The notes: generated by a model not told the origin, from the sequence alone. Shown: positions 21,846 through 32,952, counted from the first letter of the stretch. The stretch: 64,000 bases of DNA from Ypsolopha sequella (GCA_934047225.1 OW203989.1:20497977-20561976), one strand, 5' to 3'. A program made the numbers and translations.

Positions 21846-22612
21846 TTTATCCTCAAATTTTATTCAATTCGATTGTAAAACTTTGCAGCGTGACAAAGTA
21901 AAGTAGGTAAAGTAGAACCTGAAATAACTTTACCTGACAATGCAGAAACATAAATTCATCATTCCGTTTCAAGCATATCAGATTAAAATTAAAATAAAGA
22001 TAAAGGAAAATTTACTATATTTATATTTCGACCCAATGTTGTCTTCGTCAGAGTTATTATATTTTATTTATCATAAATTTTCACGTATCTTTTATTTTAA
22101 GTATTATGTTTATTTTAAGTGTTATTTATAATTTAGTTTCATTTATGTTATTTAAGTGCCTTATTTATGTTATTTAAGTTTCTTGTTAATAAAAAGTAAT
22201 TTACATTGTTTTGCTATGGATTAAATAAATAATATAATAAATGTATCTTTTATTCCTATTTGAATTTATATAAGTACTATAGGAAGTAAGATTACTGTAT
22301 ATAATCATAGCATGTCAGGTACGAGATGTTTATATTTTGGTTAGACAGATACAAATAATTTAGCCCTCAGCTAATTAACCCGTGTAAATTGATTAAAGAT
22401 GTTAATCAACCAAAGCAGACTATATAGCGCTATAATAATTAAAACTTGTGATTATTATTGCTTTAGCTCGCTCGCTGGCTGTGACATGCGAAGTAAATTT
22501 AATCAGCTTTATCAATATTATACTTACAGCTTCCAGCAAGATTTAATCTTGAAACTCATAACTTTATTTAGGCATGCTACATGTTTCATGGAAGTGTATT
22601 TTATGCTTTGCC
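21846..22612. other. No gene seen
   Basis: AT-rich; TTATTTAAGT-like short direct repeats occur at about 22085-22180. No gene. Confidence 0.35.
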
Positions 22613-23655
22613 GCTAGCGGTGCTCTAGCTCTGGTTTCCTGCAAAAGCGGTAGCGACATTTAGCGGTCGCTATATAGCGTTGAATGACGTCACTGAAACG
22701 TTGGCTATGAAAACAAGATGGTGGTGGTTTCCTAGAGAGCGTTCTTTGACACCGTAACGTCAGTAGCGGTGCCGCCATTTGCATGACGGCCGCTCTTTAC
22801 GGTGTTAAAGAATCTCACACATTTTTTTCAATAGCGGTGTACTATTTATTGTAAAATGAATGTCAACTGGAGCAGCGAAGAAGATTTTGTGCGAGTTCAT
22901 GATATGTTCGCTTTTATGCTTTACATTATATATAATGTAAAGCATAAAAGCGACGCACTACACAAGTAACAACCAAATACACAAGTAACGCTAAATCAAG
23001 GTCGTCCATTTGCTACCGTTGACACGTACTTTGGGGTCTATTTTTCCGTAAAAAGACGGCCGCCAGTCTCGAACTTTCCACGTGTCTTTGGCCGTCTTGT
23101 TACGGCCATCATATTGCGTCCGTTAAATGTCGCCACCGCTTTTGGAGGAAACCAGAGCTAAGATCGGATGCGGTACCGTCAATAGCGGCAACGCAACGTA
23201 TAACGTCTTCCAATAGAAGACAATTCGTTGCCGCTAGCGTTACTTTAGTACGTTCGGATGCGGTGCCGTTGAAAAACAAGAGAGATTTTTATGATCATAA
23301 CTTCTGTTCAAGCTGAAAGTCACCTCGCTCCGCCTCGCTTTGCTCAGTTCCCTAATTTATTTACAGGTAAACCTAACACGCTCCTCCTCGCTCCGCTCGT
23401 CTTCACACATATTTTTGGTTTTTTGCTGAAATACTTTCGTAAACCTAACTCCGACAAAAAACAACTTCTGACAAGGATTCAAACCCCAAACCTGGTTACT
23501 AGTATCTAATGTTATAATGTATCTAATAATGTTATCCACAGCACCAACGACTTGATATTTGAAGCAACCAACCCAGCGAACACTTCAAGTTTTTCGCGTG
23601 GTAGTCACGTGACCTCTCGCGGCACCGCATCAGATCTTACTAGAGCACCGCTAGC
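22613..23655. mobile_element. Nested fold-back element, about 1.04 kb
   Basis: Outer inverted pair GCTAGCGGTGCTCTAG (22613-22628) and CTAGAGCACCGCTAGC (23640-23655) is perfect. An inner pair of about 41 bases runs from 22626-22667 to 23120-23160 (TAGCTCTGGTTTCCT against AGGAAACCAGAGCTA). A third pair spans TTCTTTGACACCGTAA and TTACGGTGTTAAAGAA at 22742-22813. A start-like frame at 22857 reads MNVNWSSEEDFVRVHD before the central palindrome; it vaguely resembles a transposase N-terminus but is too short to name. Confidence 0.75.
22908..22953. repeat. 46 bp perfect palindrome without spacer
   Basis: TCGCTTTTATGCTTTACAT and ATA are followed directly by the exact reverse complement: arms of 23 bases, zero loop. 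It sits in the middle of the nested fold-back and interrupts the short frame that starts at 22857. Confidence 0.97.
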
Positions 23656-25389
23656 AACGCATATACTTCCCCTGGTATAATCTTAGTTAAGAAATATGAC
23701 GCATAACCTCATTTAGACATTTTAAAATCTTGGTAAATTCTTAAGTCGAAAAATTCGAAAGTTTGTACATACTCGTGTGGTCAGTGAGATTTATTTTAGA
23801 AATTGACACTAGTTTAATTTGAGTTGAGTCAGGCCCAAGGTTTAAGGGGCTATACCGTGAAAATTGTCACTTTTTGAAGTTATTTATCTGCTCTTTTAAT
23901 GAAGTTCCAAGTAAAATAAATTAGTATAACAATTTTGGGACCTTTTACTAGATTTTGGTCTATCAGAAACGCGATAGGAGGAATTTCATTCGATAGAAAT
24001 AATTATTGAAATCAGGTCTAAATTTACACTTTTTTTGATATTCTGACAAATTAGGATAGCATACAGACTTGAAAAATATTTATTTAGATGGGTTTAAACA
24101 ATACCTAAATTACTGGTTATGGAAATTTTCGTAGCTATTTTAGTAATTTTTTTATTAATTTAAAACCGAGTTTTTGACAATATTCCCCGATTCCGTCCCT
24201 CTCGCACTGCGGGTTTTTCCGCCTGGAGTAACGGGGACCTTTGCACGGACGGTATATCACCTTAAGGAAGATCTGCCAGCATCCTTTGGCTAGGAGCTTA
24301 TCCATAAATTACAACACACAAATTTTATGATTTTTGGAGTCTCTTGTCGTCCTTGTCACAGGTGGTAACATTTGTGTGACCCCTCCTCCCACCCCCCTTT
24401 GGCGTGACGTTACATATTTTGTAATTTTTAATTTAGAAATTATAAAATTTTTATACATTTCTATTATTATTATCTTTTCATATTGTCTACATAGTCACGA
24501 AGTTTATGACTCGTCCTCCCCCCTCGTCACACAATATCACACAATTGTTGACCCCCTCCGTCCCCCTTAACGTGTGACATAATTTATTTATGGCCCCCTA
24601 GTACCTGAACCGAAAAGTTTGGCAGTGACTATTTTAGCTCAACTTATGTTGACTGTGACCTAAGTTTGGTTATATTGTTGCGTTTTTTTTAAGTAATAAT
24701 CCAATAGTCTGTCGCAATACTGTACACTAAACTTACTCTTTTTGTGTTTCTAAAGTGGGTATTTTTGTAAATCTGTGTGAATATTGTGCTTTGAGAAATA
24801 AATATTTTTGTCTTTGTCTTTGTATGTTTTTAAAATAAAATTAATTCTTAGCAAAGCTAGTATAAGAATGTACTTACGTTTTGAAATCTAAATACTGTAA
24901 CTCTTAATACGTTACTGTACCAATAGACTGAGTATGAAACGAGGTAAATCCAATCAGCTATCAACACTATACAGCTTCTAGCGAGATTAGAGTCATGAAA
25001 CTAATACCTATGTAACTTCGCCGGAGCTCGGTTACGTCTCAAATATTACAAACGAGATTAGCTGCTGGGCTGCTGCTAATCGAATAAATCCTTTTGGTGA
25101 TGGCAATATTACGGAAAACAGATAAACATACAAAATTAAAAGTACATCGTCACTTCGTATGTATTTCTTTATTGCACAAAATAAGTTTACAATGCACAAA
25201 GGCGAACTTAATGCTAATTAGCATTCTCTACCACTTAACCTTTGGTGATGTGGAGATTACAAGGGTAGTGCCAAATAAGGTTAGTTATTTATTTATTTAT
25301 CAATATAAACTTTTAATAATATAACATAATCATAATTATATAAATACAAAAATATACATATTAGCGTATATACTGTACATAAATAAATA
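23656..25389. other. No gene seen; LINE tail remnants
   Basis: About 24770-24830 ends AATATTTTTGTCTTTGTCTT, which looks like a LINE 3' end with a (GTCTTT)n tail. At 24350-24590 two C-rich stretches (CCCCTCCTCCCACCCCCC and CCCCCTCCGTCCCCC) follow GTCACA-type motifs, a common lepidopteran repeat pattern. No coding exon recognised. Confidence 0.4.
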
Positions 25390-25965
25390 TACAACAATAA
25401 ATTGGTATTTACGAGGAGGATGACTCAATGATGACTCAGGGGACAAAAAGAAAATTACAGGTGTAGTGACTGATTCTGTAGCCGTAGATAGTGTTGATAG
25501 ACTCTGGTTTTAAAGGTAGAGATGGTGGGAGATTGTCGGATGTCCAGAGGAAGACTGTTCCACAGGGGGATTGCTGACACTGTGAAAGAATTTGTATACA
25601 TATTGGTTCTTGTTCGGGAAATCGGAGGAGCATAGCTCTACTCGGTCGCTGAGGGCGGCCAAGGGATTCAACAGGGACAAACCGGTCCCGAAGATAGGGA
25701 GAAGGAAAGGGACTGTTGAGAGCGTTATAAAGGAGTGAAAGAATGTGTGATTTTCTACTATAACGGATATTAAGTCAATTTAACTGGAGACGAAATTGAG
25801 AGACATGATCGTATTTGTGCAATCCGAAGATATATCTGATACTGAGATTTAAAAGACGATCTAACTTGTCTAAGAGTTCTTCTGTGAGATCAGGATAACA
25901 CACATCAGCATAATCAATAATATGAAGCAAGAGAGAATTGACTAATGTAACTTTGGCAGAGTATA
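25390..25965 (-). pseudogene. LINE ORF2 remnant downstream of the RT domain
   Basis: The minus strand reads IIDYADVCYPDLTEELLDKL, then DRLLNLSIRYIFGL and, after an in-frame stop, LHILSLLYNALNSPF-like sequence and a C-terminal part. This is the conserved region following the RT thumb in Jockey/CR1-like LINEs. At least one stop (near 25775) breaks it, and the RT core is absent. AATAAATAAATA-like sequence near 25280-25320 could be its tail on the minus strand. Confidence 0.75.
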
Positions 25966-26149
25966 TATTTTTTTTATTAATTAAGTTTAAATATTTTTCT
26001 TAGTTTAGTCTGCGCGGTCCTTCGAAGTCCTATCAACCCGTTCGGTTTTCGAGTGCCAATAACATTTAAAGAACAATTATATGGAACGCGCCTTGTTTTG
26101 ATGTCAATAATTCTTGTACTAATCAGTTTTGTTATAATATAAGACGGTA

Positions 26150-26477
26150 TCGTAATAGTTTATGCTCTACGCTCATGTTTTAAACGTAACCGAGTAATTT
26201 ATTGCTTTTTCGCCCGTGTATCATACTACGTTTTTCAATGCATAGTGTGAGGAAATAAAACGAACATAATCTTGTGAACTTTAAATTATGATTGGCTCAA
26301 AAGGACCGTATCCAACAGTAGAAAAAAAGCATAACATTTATGGTACACAGGCAAGGTTGCAGGTTAGCCAACTTTTCGTAAATAAATTTAAAAAAAAGCC
26401 CTAGGGCAAAATAATCGACTTTCAGTTCGGTTTTGATACATAAAAAGTGGGCCTTTACGAGCACATGCATTGAAAAA
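26150..26477 (-). repeat. Composite interspersed repeat A, copy 2
   Basis: Inverse orientation relative to copy 1. It shows the palindromic module (AGTTTATGCTCTACGCTC ... CGTGTATCATACTACG), the ATGCATAGTGTGAGG junction, and ends GAGCACATGCATTGAAAAAC. It differs from copy 1 by scattered substitutions and small indels. Confidence 0.8.
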
Positions 26478-27150
26478 CTATTTAAATAAACGATTTATTA
26501 TTATTATACTTACATTCAAATGTAAGAAGTTTATATTGTTTTAAATGTAGGTTAATGCTTTTGCCCATAAATCAATACTATTGAAAACTTGCAGAGCCAA
26601 TACACTGTAGTAGTATTGCTGAAAGCTGCATCAGTACAAGTAGCTGAATGAAGCTTCATCAAAGCGTATCGGGATTTGCACCGACTTTGTAGCTGGTAAC
26701 CGACTAAATCGGCCGAAGTAGTCCAGGGATAATTTATTTAATGGCCGCCTCGGGTGGGGTAACTTGATCATACTTTCCGATCTGAGAATTCAATAAATTT
26801 GTTGCGTCAGTAATTTGGGGATCAAAAATTTAATCATAACATCAAAGAATTATGTTTGCTATGCGATTTCGTTTGAAGTACATAAACTAAAAAAGGTTCT
26901 AACAACAAATCACTGTAAAATACGAAACGATGATAAGTTTTAAGGTCTGGTTTCCTTTCTGGAATCTGATTCTCGGATTCGGATCTCCGAATAAGGATTT
27001 CTTGTCCGTTACTTATTGAACGCATTTCCCTTAATTACAACGAAAATACGTTTCACTTTGTATATAAAAAAAAAGTAGTTTTTTGTATAATAGTTTAATA
27101 ATGAAAGTAAAAACACCAATAATACATACATACATATATACATACATATG
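26478..27150. other. No gene seen
   Basis: AT-rich, nothing recognised. Short (CATA) run at about 27122-27150. Confidence 0.35.
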
Positions 27151-27445
27151 CTCACGTCTATCTCCCAGAGGGGTAAGCAGAGACTACAAATCTCCATCTG
27201 CTACGATCCAAACACACCTCTCTCGCCTCTTCCACATCCATCAGTCTAGTCATAGTCATAGATGAAGTTCTTATATTCTGGTTACTTTTGACGTGGCCCT
27301 TCTTCAGTATGTCGCCAATTTGGTCTGCATACGCCCTTCTAGGGCGGCCTGGTGGAGCTCTACCCTCCAATTGCGCACCATAAATTTCTTTCGTCACTCT
27401 ACTTTCATTCATCCTCTCTCCATATCCAACCACCGAACCATTCAT
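27151..27445 (-). pseudogene. RTE-type LINE C-terminal fragment
   Basis: A 95-residue minus-strand frame reads GYGERMNESRVTKEIYG, GRAPPGRPRRAYADQIGDIL and TRLMDVEEAREVCLDRSRW, ending AYPSGR at a stop. It is the longest uninterrupted version of the C-terminus seen five times in the window and shows that the short copies derive from a protein-coding LINE end. The upstream RT and endonuclease are missing. Confidence 0.75.
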
Positions 27446-27660
27446 TTTTCTATTATAGTCACTAATGATAATTATTATTATATGAAATTCATTATTTATT
27501 TGAAATTTAAATGTTAACCAATAAATGTTGAAAGAAATTTCCGGCCATTTTAGTCACAAAACGAAATTTAAATTTCGCGTGTCGCACCTTTTACAGGGAT
27601 AGCAGGCGCGGGGAGGGATGCTGCGGAGTGCGGAGACGCGGGGATAAATATATTTTATAT
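27446..27660. other. No gene seen
   Basis: A GC-rich bit at 27595-27645 (GCAGGCGCGGGGAGGGATGC) is flanked by AT-rich sequence. No gene. Confidence 0.35.
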
Positions 27661-27884
27661 ACAGGGTGTTAATTGTTGCGGAAGCCGGAAATTGGCAATA
27701 GTACTAATCCATACGAATAACATCGTAAAAATTTTTGAGAAATCGAAAAGAAAAAAAACAGTTGTTTCATTTTATACATTTTGGTCGGGTAGCTGATTTT
27801 TTTTCACGATTCGAGGTTTGGCTCCATAGTAAAAGTTGTTCGTGTCGCCAGTTTCCGGCCTCCGCAACATCATATTCACACCCA
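27661..27884. mobile_element. MITE with ACAGGGTGT-type ends
   Basis: Left end ACAGGGTGTTAATTGTTGCG, right end the near complement (CGCAACATCATATTCACACC). The inverted match includes GGAAGCCGGAAATTGG. An inner segment matches 13783-13825 inversely. No coding capacity. Confidence 0.75.
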
Positions 27885-28500
27885 GGCTTATTTCATTCTT
27901 TTTTTATTTTTAAGTAATTTAATCGAAAATTATACATTTAATCAAACTTTTTCCAACTTAGGTAGTCAAAAATCCAAACAAATTAAAGAGCCGGATAAAG
28001 TCCGGACGTAGGGCCCCTAGGCACTTGACATTTGGGGCCCCCCTTCCCGAACCCAGTTTGGAAATATAGCAAATAGAATGTACTTGTAAAGAAAATTTAA
28101 TTTTTAAACGACTTTCATTACTTTTATTAAATATCAGAAATATGTAGTCTATGTTATAATATTGTCACTATAGTTACGTCAACTGTCGTCACGTGGTGTT
28201 TAATATGCCCCGTAATTAATTTTTTATACATTTTTTCTCTATAATTCTATTTCCGCCTGCCGTGAGGCAGGCAAGCTACCTGGTCGGGGTAGCTGGGTGG
28301 TTGGGGCCCCTAGACTGGCTGGGCCCCTAGGCTTGGGCCTTGTAGCCCTATAGGGGAAATCCGGGACTGTCAATACATATTGAATTAAATATTTGAACGA
28401 AAACATAGCTTTCTAAGGTTCTCACGAATAACGTATGGTTGTGAATTTATAATAATAATAATAAATATGATAATAATATATAATAATAATTGTACATGAT
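27885..28500. other. No gene seen; short GC-rich repeats
   Basis: GGGGCCCCTAG-type motifs recur at 28010-28050 and 28300-28340. The context looks like part of an old repeat. An (ATA)n run is at about 28450-28495. Confidence 0.4.
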
Positions 28501-28680
28501 ATAGTATATTACGATACGAGAGCGATGAAACGTTTTCTGACGAGTGTGAGTTTGCGGCACGAGCCGAAGTCGAGTCGAGAAAAAGTTTCTCGCACGAGTT
28601 TCGAATAATTTTTTATAGCACAAGTGCGGAAAATGCTGCGCGTGCGTAAAGCGGTCATTCTACGCACAGTGTGCTATAAA
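28501..28680 (+). repeat. Interspersed repeat H, copy 1
   Basis: Starts ATAGTATATTACGATACGAG and ends CGCACAGTGTGCTATAA. Matches 42143-42352 in the same orientation with high identity. This copy lacks about 18 bases after GAGCCGAAG that the other one has. Noncoding. Confidence 0.85.
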
Positions 28681-28799
28681 GTAAATTTACTTCTGTTATA
28701 GCATGTTAGTTTCTTAAGAGTCAATATTTGCATAATATATATTATGGTAAAATGTGCTGTACCCAATAACAAAAAGATGTAATAAGACCCATATTTATT

Positions 28800-29165
28800 T
28801 AAAACCCGAGGTGGTAGAGCTGATGCCGGGCTCGTCTGTGGAGGTACCATCATGTTACTTGGAGATCCCCTCGAAGTAATTCGGGGGAGAGTAAGAGGAC
28901 AGCTCACAGGCAAAAAACCAGGAGGCCTACTATGCCTGGGACCGATGGATGGCGGTATATCCATCCCTAATAGCCGGGCCTTATATGGAATAGACTGGTG
29001 GTGGGCAGCGGTGTTACTGGTGCGAGGGTTCCGGCACCGCGCTCACCAACCCGCCTGCCCAGCGTGTGTGAGTATGGGCAATTCTTCCAGGATGACCGCC
29101 GGGAGTGGCAAAGTCCCGGAAAGGATTATGTCCAGCAGTGGACGAACTAGGCTGATGGATGGATG
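28800..29165 (+). pseudogene. RTE-type LINE 3' fragment
   Basis: The end reads DDRREWQSPGKDYVQQWTN and a stop, then GCTGATGGATGGATGG. That matches the C-terminus and tail of RTE-type LINEs, and it parallels the minus-strand fragment at 56168-56401 (DRQEWLNIGEPYVQQWTN). Upstream sequence is GC-rich and broken into several frames; the 107-residue frame (28852-29175) is in a different phase from the conserved end. Confidence 0.65.
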
Positions 29166-29289
29166 GATTATTTAAAACGCATGTTTAAGCAAATAAAATT
29201 TTGCTTTACTTTACTTTTACAAACATTTTGTAACAAATTTACATGTATAATAGGATTTATGGAAATATGCGGAGTCCATTATGAACTTA
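29166..29289. other. No gene seen
   Basis: AT-rich spacer with nothing recognised. Confidence 0.3.
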
Positions 29290-29360
29290 TGGATATATTA
29301 ATAATTTGCAATATTCCGCTAAAATGTTTAGCGAAATATTGCAAATTATTAATATATCCA
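29290..29360. repeat. 71 bp near-perfect hairpin
   Basis: TGGATATATTAATAATTTGC pairs with GCAAATTATTAATATATCCA, and pairing continues to a short loop around AAAATGTTT. Arms of about 32 bases. A strong cruciform or small RNA-precursor-like fold in DNA; no evidence of expression. Confidence 0.9.
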
Positions 29361-30383
29361 CAACTTCATTATTATAATAGGTTCGCTTGGCATTTAATCT
29401 CCTTTGTTATTTTAAGTACCTGTGTTCATTAGTAAATACCATTCGTGGCATATACTACTAATATTCCAATATATTAGGTATTTATTATATATTATAATAG
29501 GTATATGAAATTGCCGTTTTCTACAGAGAATTTAAAGGAAACTCAATTTTCAGTACTGACATATTTGCATTTTTTTTAAGAATGACAAATCCAAATTATG
29601 TAACTTATTTTGTGTATGAATGAGACAACATTAAGCTAACAGCAAGATTAATTAAATTTTTGAAAAGTGTCAGCTGTAAAAAATTATTACGAATGTTATC
29701 ATGGAAATGGACGGCATTTACTTAGACAAGATAACACTGGACCAGTTTTAGGCGTATTTCCACATACAGTCGGTTCTGCCACGTTTGGTGGGGGACGAGG
29801 TAACCACCCTTACATAACCGAATCATGTTTCTACAAACGCACCCACATGCAATTTGCACCCCTGCAACACAAATTTACGTAAATACGTACGGTCTTTGAA
29901 TGTGTGCGTTAAATTTAATAGAGTTGGGAACACGTTTATCGATAAATACATTACTGACACCATTCCATCAGAATCTGTTCAGGTGGACAAAATCTTCTCT
30001 ATATCTACATATAAAATGCAACATCTGTCTGTGTGTCTGTATGGACGCTTGCTTATAACTTGGGAACATCTCATTGGATTTTGATGAAATTTTCATTGTA
30101 ACGTAGTTTCTTGAGGAAGGTATTAGGCTATGTATCATCACGGTATGATATTGTTAGATACAGGCGGCTGATGGTCTGCAGGTCTTTGGTCAGGAGTCAC
30201 GAAAGAAATGTAAACCATGATTTAATCACTTCAGCACAAAGTTGCAAAACACAATGGCGCGCGCCGCTCAGTTACAACCTTTTATATCCACCGTGCGCGC
30301 GCAGTCGTCGATGACTCAAACTGTTGCCACGCTCGTCCGGCAGGGGCGCTCCGTCATCTTGTGTTGCAAACAATATATAAGGT
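29361..30383. other. No gene seen; repeat of unknown class beside the array
   Basis: About 30010-30110 carries TTGGATTTTGATGAAATTTT, a motif frequent in lepidopteran repeats. At 30240-30370 a GC-rich part is bounded by GTTGCAAAACACAA and TTGTGTTGCAAAC, an inverted pair. The last 12 bases (AATATATAAGGT, 30372-30383) are repeated at the far end of the tRNA-like array. Confidence 0.45.
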
Positions 30384-30514
30384 ATTAAACTATGACAGAA
30401 ATAAATTTCTATGTTTGAACACTTGGCGATTTATCCATCGCAAGGAGATATAAATTAACATTATATCATTGCAGTATAGAAACGCAGAAATAAAAGTAAA
30501 TCTGGATGTGAGGA

Positions 30515-30587
30515 GCTCTGAACCGGGAATCGAACCCGGGACCTCTCGCTTGCCGGGCGATTGCTCTAACCTCTGAGCTATCCAGGT
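30515..30587 (-). tRNA. tRNA-like gene, array unit 1
   Basis: 73 bases fold as a cloverleaf: D stem GCTC/GAGC with the GG of the D loop, a 17-base anticodon arm, a 5-base variable loop, and T stem CCGGG/CCCGG. The A box TAGCTCAGAGG and B box GGTTCGATTCC match the Pol III consensus exactly. The anticodon would be GGC (Ala), but loop position 33 is C rather than U, pair 27-43 is mismatched, and acceptor pairs 1-72 and 2-71 are broken. A TTTT terminator lies 19 bases downstream. It is more likely a transcribable tRNA-derived sequence than a working tRNA. Confidence 0.65.
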
Positions 30588-30903
30588 CTCAACACAACTC
30601 GTGAATTTACCGATGTGCTTTCCCATACTGCAATGTTATTTATAGATACCCACTTTATAGTGAGCCACTTGGCGCCTAGAGGACGCTAGTGTATTCAAAG
30701 CTAGTCAAAGACCATTATGCCCTACCGTCACTTGTTACAGTATCGGGTAGTGAAGAATACACATTTCTCTTATCGAAACTATGACAGAAATAAATTTCTA
30801 TGTTTGAACACTTGGCGATTTATCCATCGCAAGGAGATATAAATTAACATTATATCATTGCAGTATAGAAACGCAGAAATAAAAGTAAATCTGGATGTGA
30901 GGA

Positions 30904-30976
30904 GCTCTGAACCGGGAATCGAACCCGGGACCTCTCGCTTGCCGGGCGATTGCTCTAACCTCTGAGCTATCCAGGT
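30904..30976 (-). tRNA. tRNA-like gene, array unit 2
   Basis: Identical to the unit 1 gene, 389 bases further on. Same intact A and B boxes, same acceptor and position-33 defects, same downstream T run. Confidence 0.65.
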
Positions 30977-31292
30977 CTCAACACAACTCGTGAATTTACC
31001 GATGTGCTTTCCCATACTGCAATGTTATTTATAGATACCCACTTTATAGTGAGCCACTTGGCGCCTAGAGGACGCTAGTGTATTCAAAGCTAGTCAAAGA
31101 CCATTATGCCCTACCGTCACTTGTTACAGTATCGGGTAGTGAAGAATACACATTTCTCTTATCGAAACTATGACAGAAATAAATTTCTATGTTTGAACAC
31201 TTGGCGATTTATCCATCGCAAGGAGATATAAATTAACATTATATCATTGCAGTATAGAAACGCAGAAATAAAAGTAAATCTGGATGTGAGGA

Positions 31293-31365
31293 GCTCTGAA
31301 CCGGGAATCGAACCCGGGACCTCTCGCTTGCCGGGCGATTGCTCTAACCTCTGAGCTATCCAGGT
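31293..31365 (-). tRNA. tRNA-like gene, array unit 3
   Basis: Third minus-strand copy, identical to the first two, about 60 bases from the inversion point of the palindrome. Confidence 0.65.
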
Positions 31366-31426
31366 CTCAACACAACTCGTGAATTTACCGATGTGCTTTC
31401 CCATACTGCAATGTTATTTATAGATA

Positions 31427-31454
31427 CCCGGGTTCGATTCCCGGTTCAGAGCTC
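31427..31454 (+). pseudogene. tRNA-like 3' half at the inversion junction
   Basis: Only the T arm and 3' acceptor strand are present, starting at CCCGGGTTCGATTCCCGG. The B box at 31431-31441 is intact but the A box is lost. The break falls where the left arm reads GATACCC, so three bases of microhomology join the arms. This fixes the breakpoint of the inverted duplication. Confidence 0.85.
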
Positions 31455-31768
31455 CTCACATCCAGATTTACTTTTATTTCTGCGTTTCTATACTGCAATG
31501 ATATAATGTTAATTTATATCTCCTTGCGATGGATAAATCGCCAAGTGTTCAAACATAGAAATTTATTTCTGTCATAGTTTCGATAAGAGAAATGTGTATT
31601 CTTCACTACCCGATACTGTAACAAGTGACGGTAGGGCATAATGGTCTTTGACTAGCTTTGAATACACTAGCGTCCTCTAGGCGCCAAGTGGCTCACTATA
31701 AAGTGGGTATCTATAAATAACATTGCAGTATGGGAAAGCACATCGGTAAATTCACGAGTTGTGTTGAG

Positions 31769-31841
31769 ACCTGGATAGCTCAGAGGTTAGAGCAATCGCC
31801 CGGCAAGCGAGAGGTCCCGGGTTCGATTCCCGGTTCAGAGC
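31769..31841 (+). tRNA. tRNA-like gene, array unit 4
   Basis: First complete plus-strand copy after the inversion, same sequence as the minus-strand copies. The TTTT terminator is at 31861-31864. Confidence 0.65.
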
Positions 31842-32157
31842 TCCTCACATCCAGATTTACTTTTATTTCTGCGTTTCTATACTGCAATGATATAATGTTA
31901 ATTTATATCTCCTTGCGATGGATAAATCGCCAAGTGTTCAAACATAGAAATTTATTTCTGTCATAGTTTCGATAAGAGAAATGTGTATTCTTCACTACCC
32001 GATACTGTAACAAGTGACGGTAGGGCATAATGGTCTTTGACTAGCTTTGAATACACTAGCGTCCTCTAGGCGCCAAGTGGCTCACTATAAAGTGGGTATC
32101 TATAAATAACATTGCAGTATGGGAAAGCACATCGGTAAATTCACGAGTTGTGTTGAG

Positions 32158-32230
32158 ACCTGGATAGCTCAGAGGTTAGAGCAATCGCCCGGCAAGCGAG
32201 AGGTCCCGGGTTCGATTCCCGGTTCAGAGC
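32158..32230 (+). tRNA. tRNA-like gene, array unit 5
   Basis: Identical copy 389 bases downstream of unit 4, in the same orientation. Confidence 0.65.
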
Positions 32231-32546
32231 TCCTCACATCCAGATTTACTTTTATTTCTGCGTTTCTATACTGCAATGATATAATGTTAATTTATATCTC
32301 CTTGCGATGGATAAATCGCCAAGTGTTCAAACATAGAAATTTATTTCTGTCATAGTTTCGATAAGAGAAATGTGTATTCTTCACTACCCGATACTGTAAC
32401 AAGTGACGGTAGGGCATAATGGTCTTTGACTAGCTTTGAATACACTAGCGTCCTCTAGGCGCCAAGTGGCTCACTATAAAGTGGGTATCTATAAATAACA
32501 TTGCAGTATGGGAAAGCACATCGGTAAATTCACGAGTTGTGTTGAG

Positions 32547-32619
32547 ACCTGGATAGCTCAGAGGTTAGAGCAATCGCCCGGCAAGCGAGAGGTCCCGGGT
32601 TCGATTCCCGGTTCAGAGC
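32547..32619 (+). tRNA. tRNA-like gene, array unit 6
   Basis: Last copy. The gene is complete, and its unit is cut about 60 bases downstream at 32681, where the flanking MITE begins. The T run downstream is still included. Confidence 0.65.
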
Positions 32620-32684
32620 TCCTCACATCCAGATTTACTTTTATTTCTGCGTTTCTATACTGCAATGATATAATGTTAATTAAT

Positions 32685-32952
32685 ATATAAGGTCTTTCAC
32701 TTTAAATTGAAAGTAATTTAGGAGGTGATTCAGTATCGTTAATACATCACATTCTACTGCAAAGCACTTTTTTTTGCACGAACTTTTTTTTCACTTCTCA
32801 GTACAAAGTGATCCGATCAGCTGACTCAGTTTGTATGGACAAGTGAAGAAAAAGTTCGCGCAAAAAAAAGTACTTTGCAGTGGAATGTGATGTATTAACG
32901 ATACTGAATCACCTTCTAAATTACTTTCAATTTCAATTGAAAGACCTTATAT
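32685..32952. mobile_element. Fold-back MITE bordering the tRNA-like array
   Basis: Left end ATATAAGGTCTTTCA, right end its complement TGAAAGACCTTATAT-like (32938-32952). The match continues about 75 bases inward through GTGATTCAGTATCGTTAATA and its complement. The loop contains ACAAAGTGATCCGATCAGCT. No coding capacity. Its first 12 bases occur also on the far side of the array. Confidence 0.9.

Larger units (their letters stand above)
30384..32681. repeat. Palindromic array of 389 bp units carrying tRNA-like genes
   Basis: Three units in minus orientation (period 389) meet three and a part in plus orientation at a junction near 31427-31429, where both arms share CCC. The three minus and the first two plus units give the same 78-residue translation, so the copies are practically identical. 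Each full unit holds one tRNA-like gene. The outer ends are cut at different unit positions (ACTATGACAG on the left, ATAATGTTAATT on the right). Recent amplification, gene conversion, or an assembly artefact could explain the identity. Confidence 0.95.

Noticed and set aside
30390..32690. Repeated 78-residue open frames as a tandem gene family
   Set aside because: They run through the tRNA-like gene and its flanks and are copies of the 389 bp unit. The D and T arms explain the constraint better than a protein.
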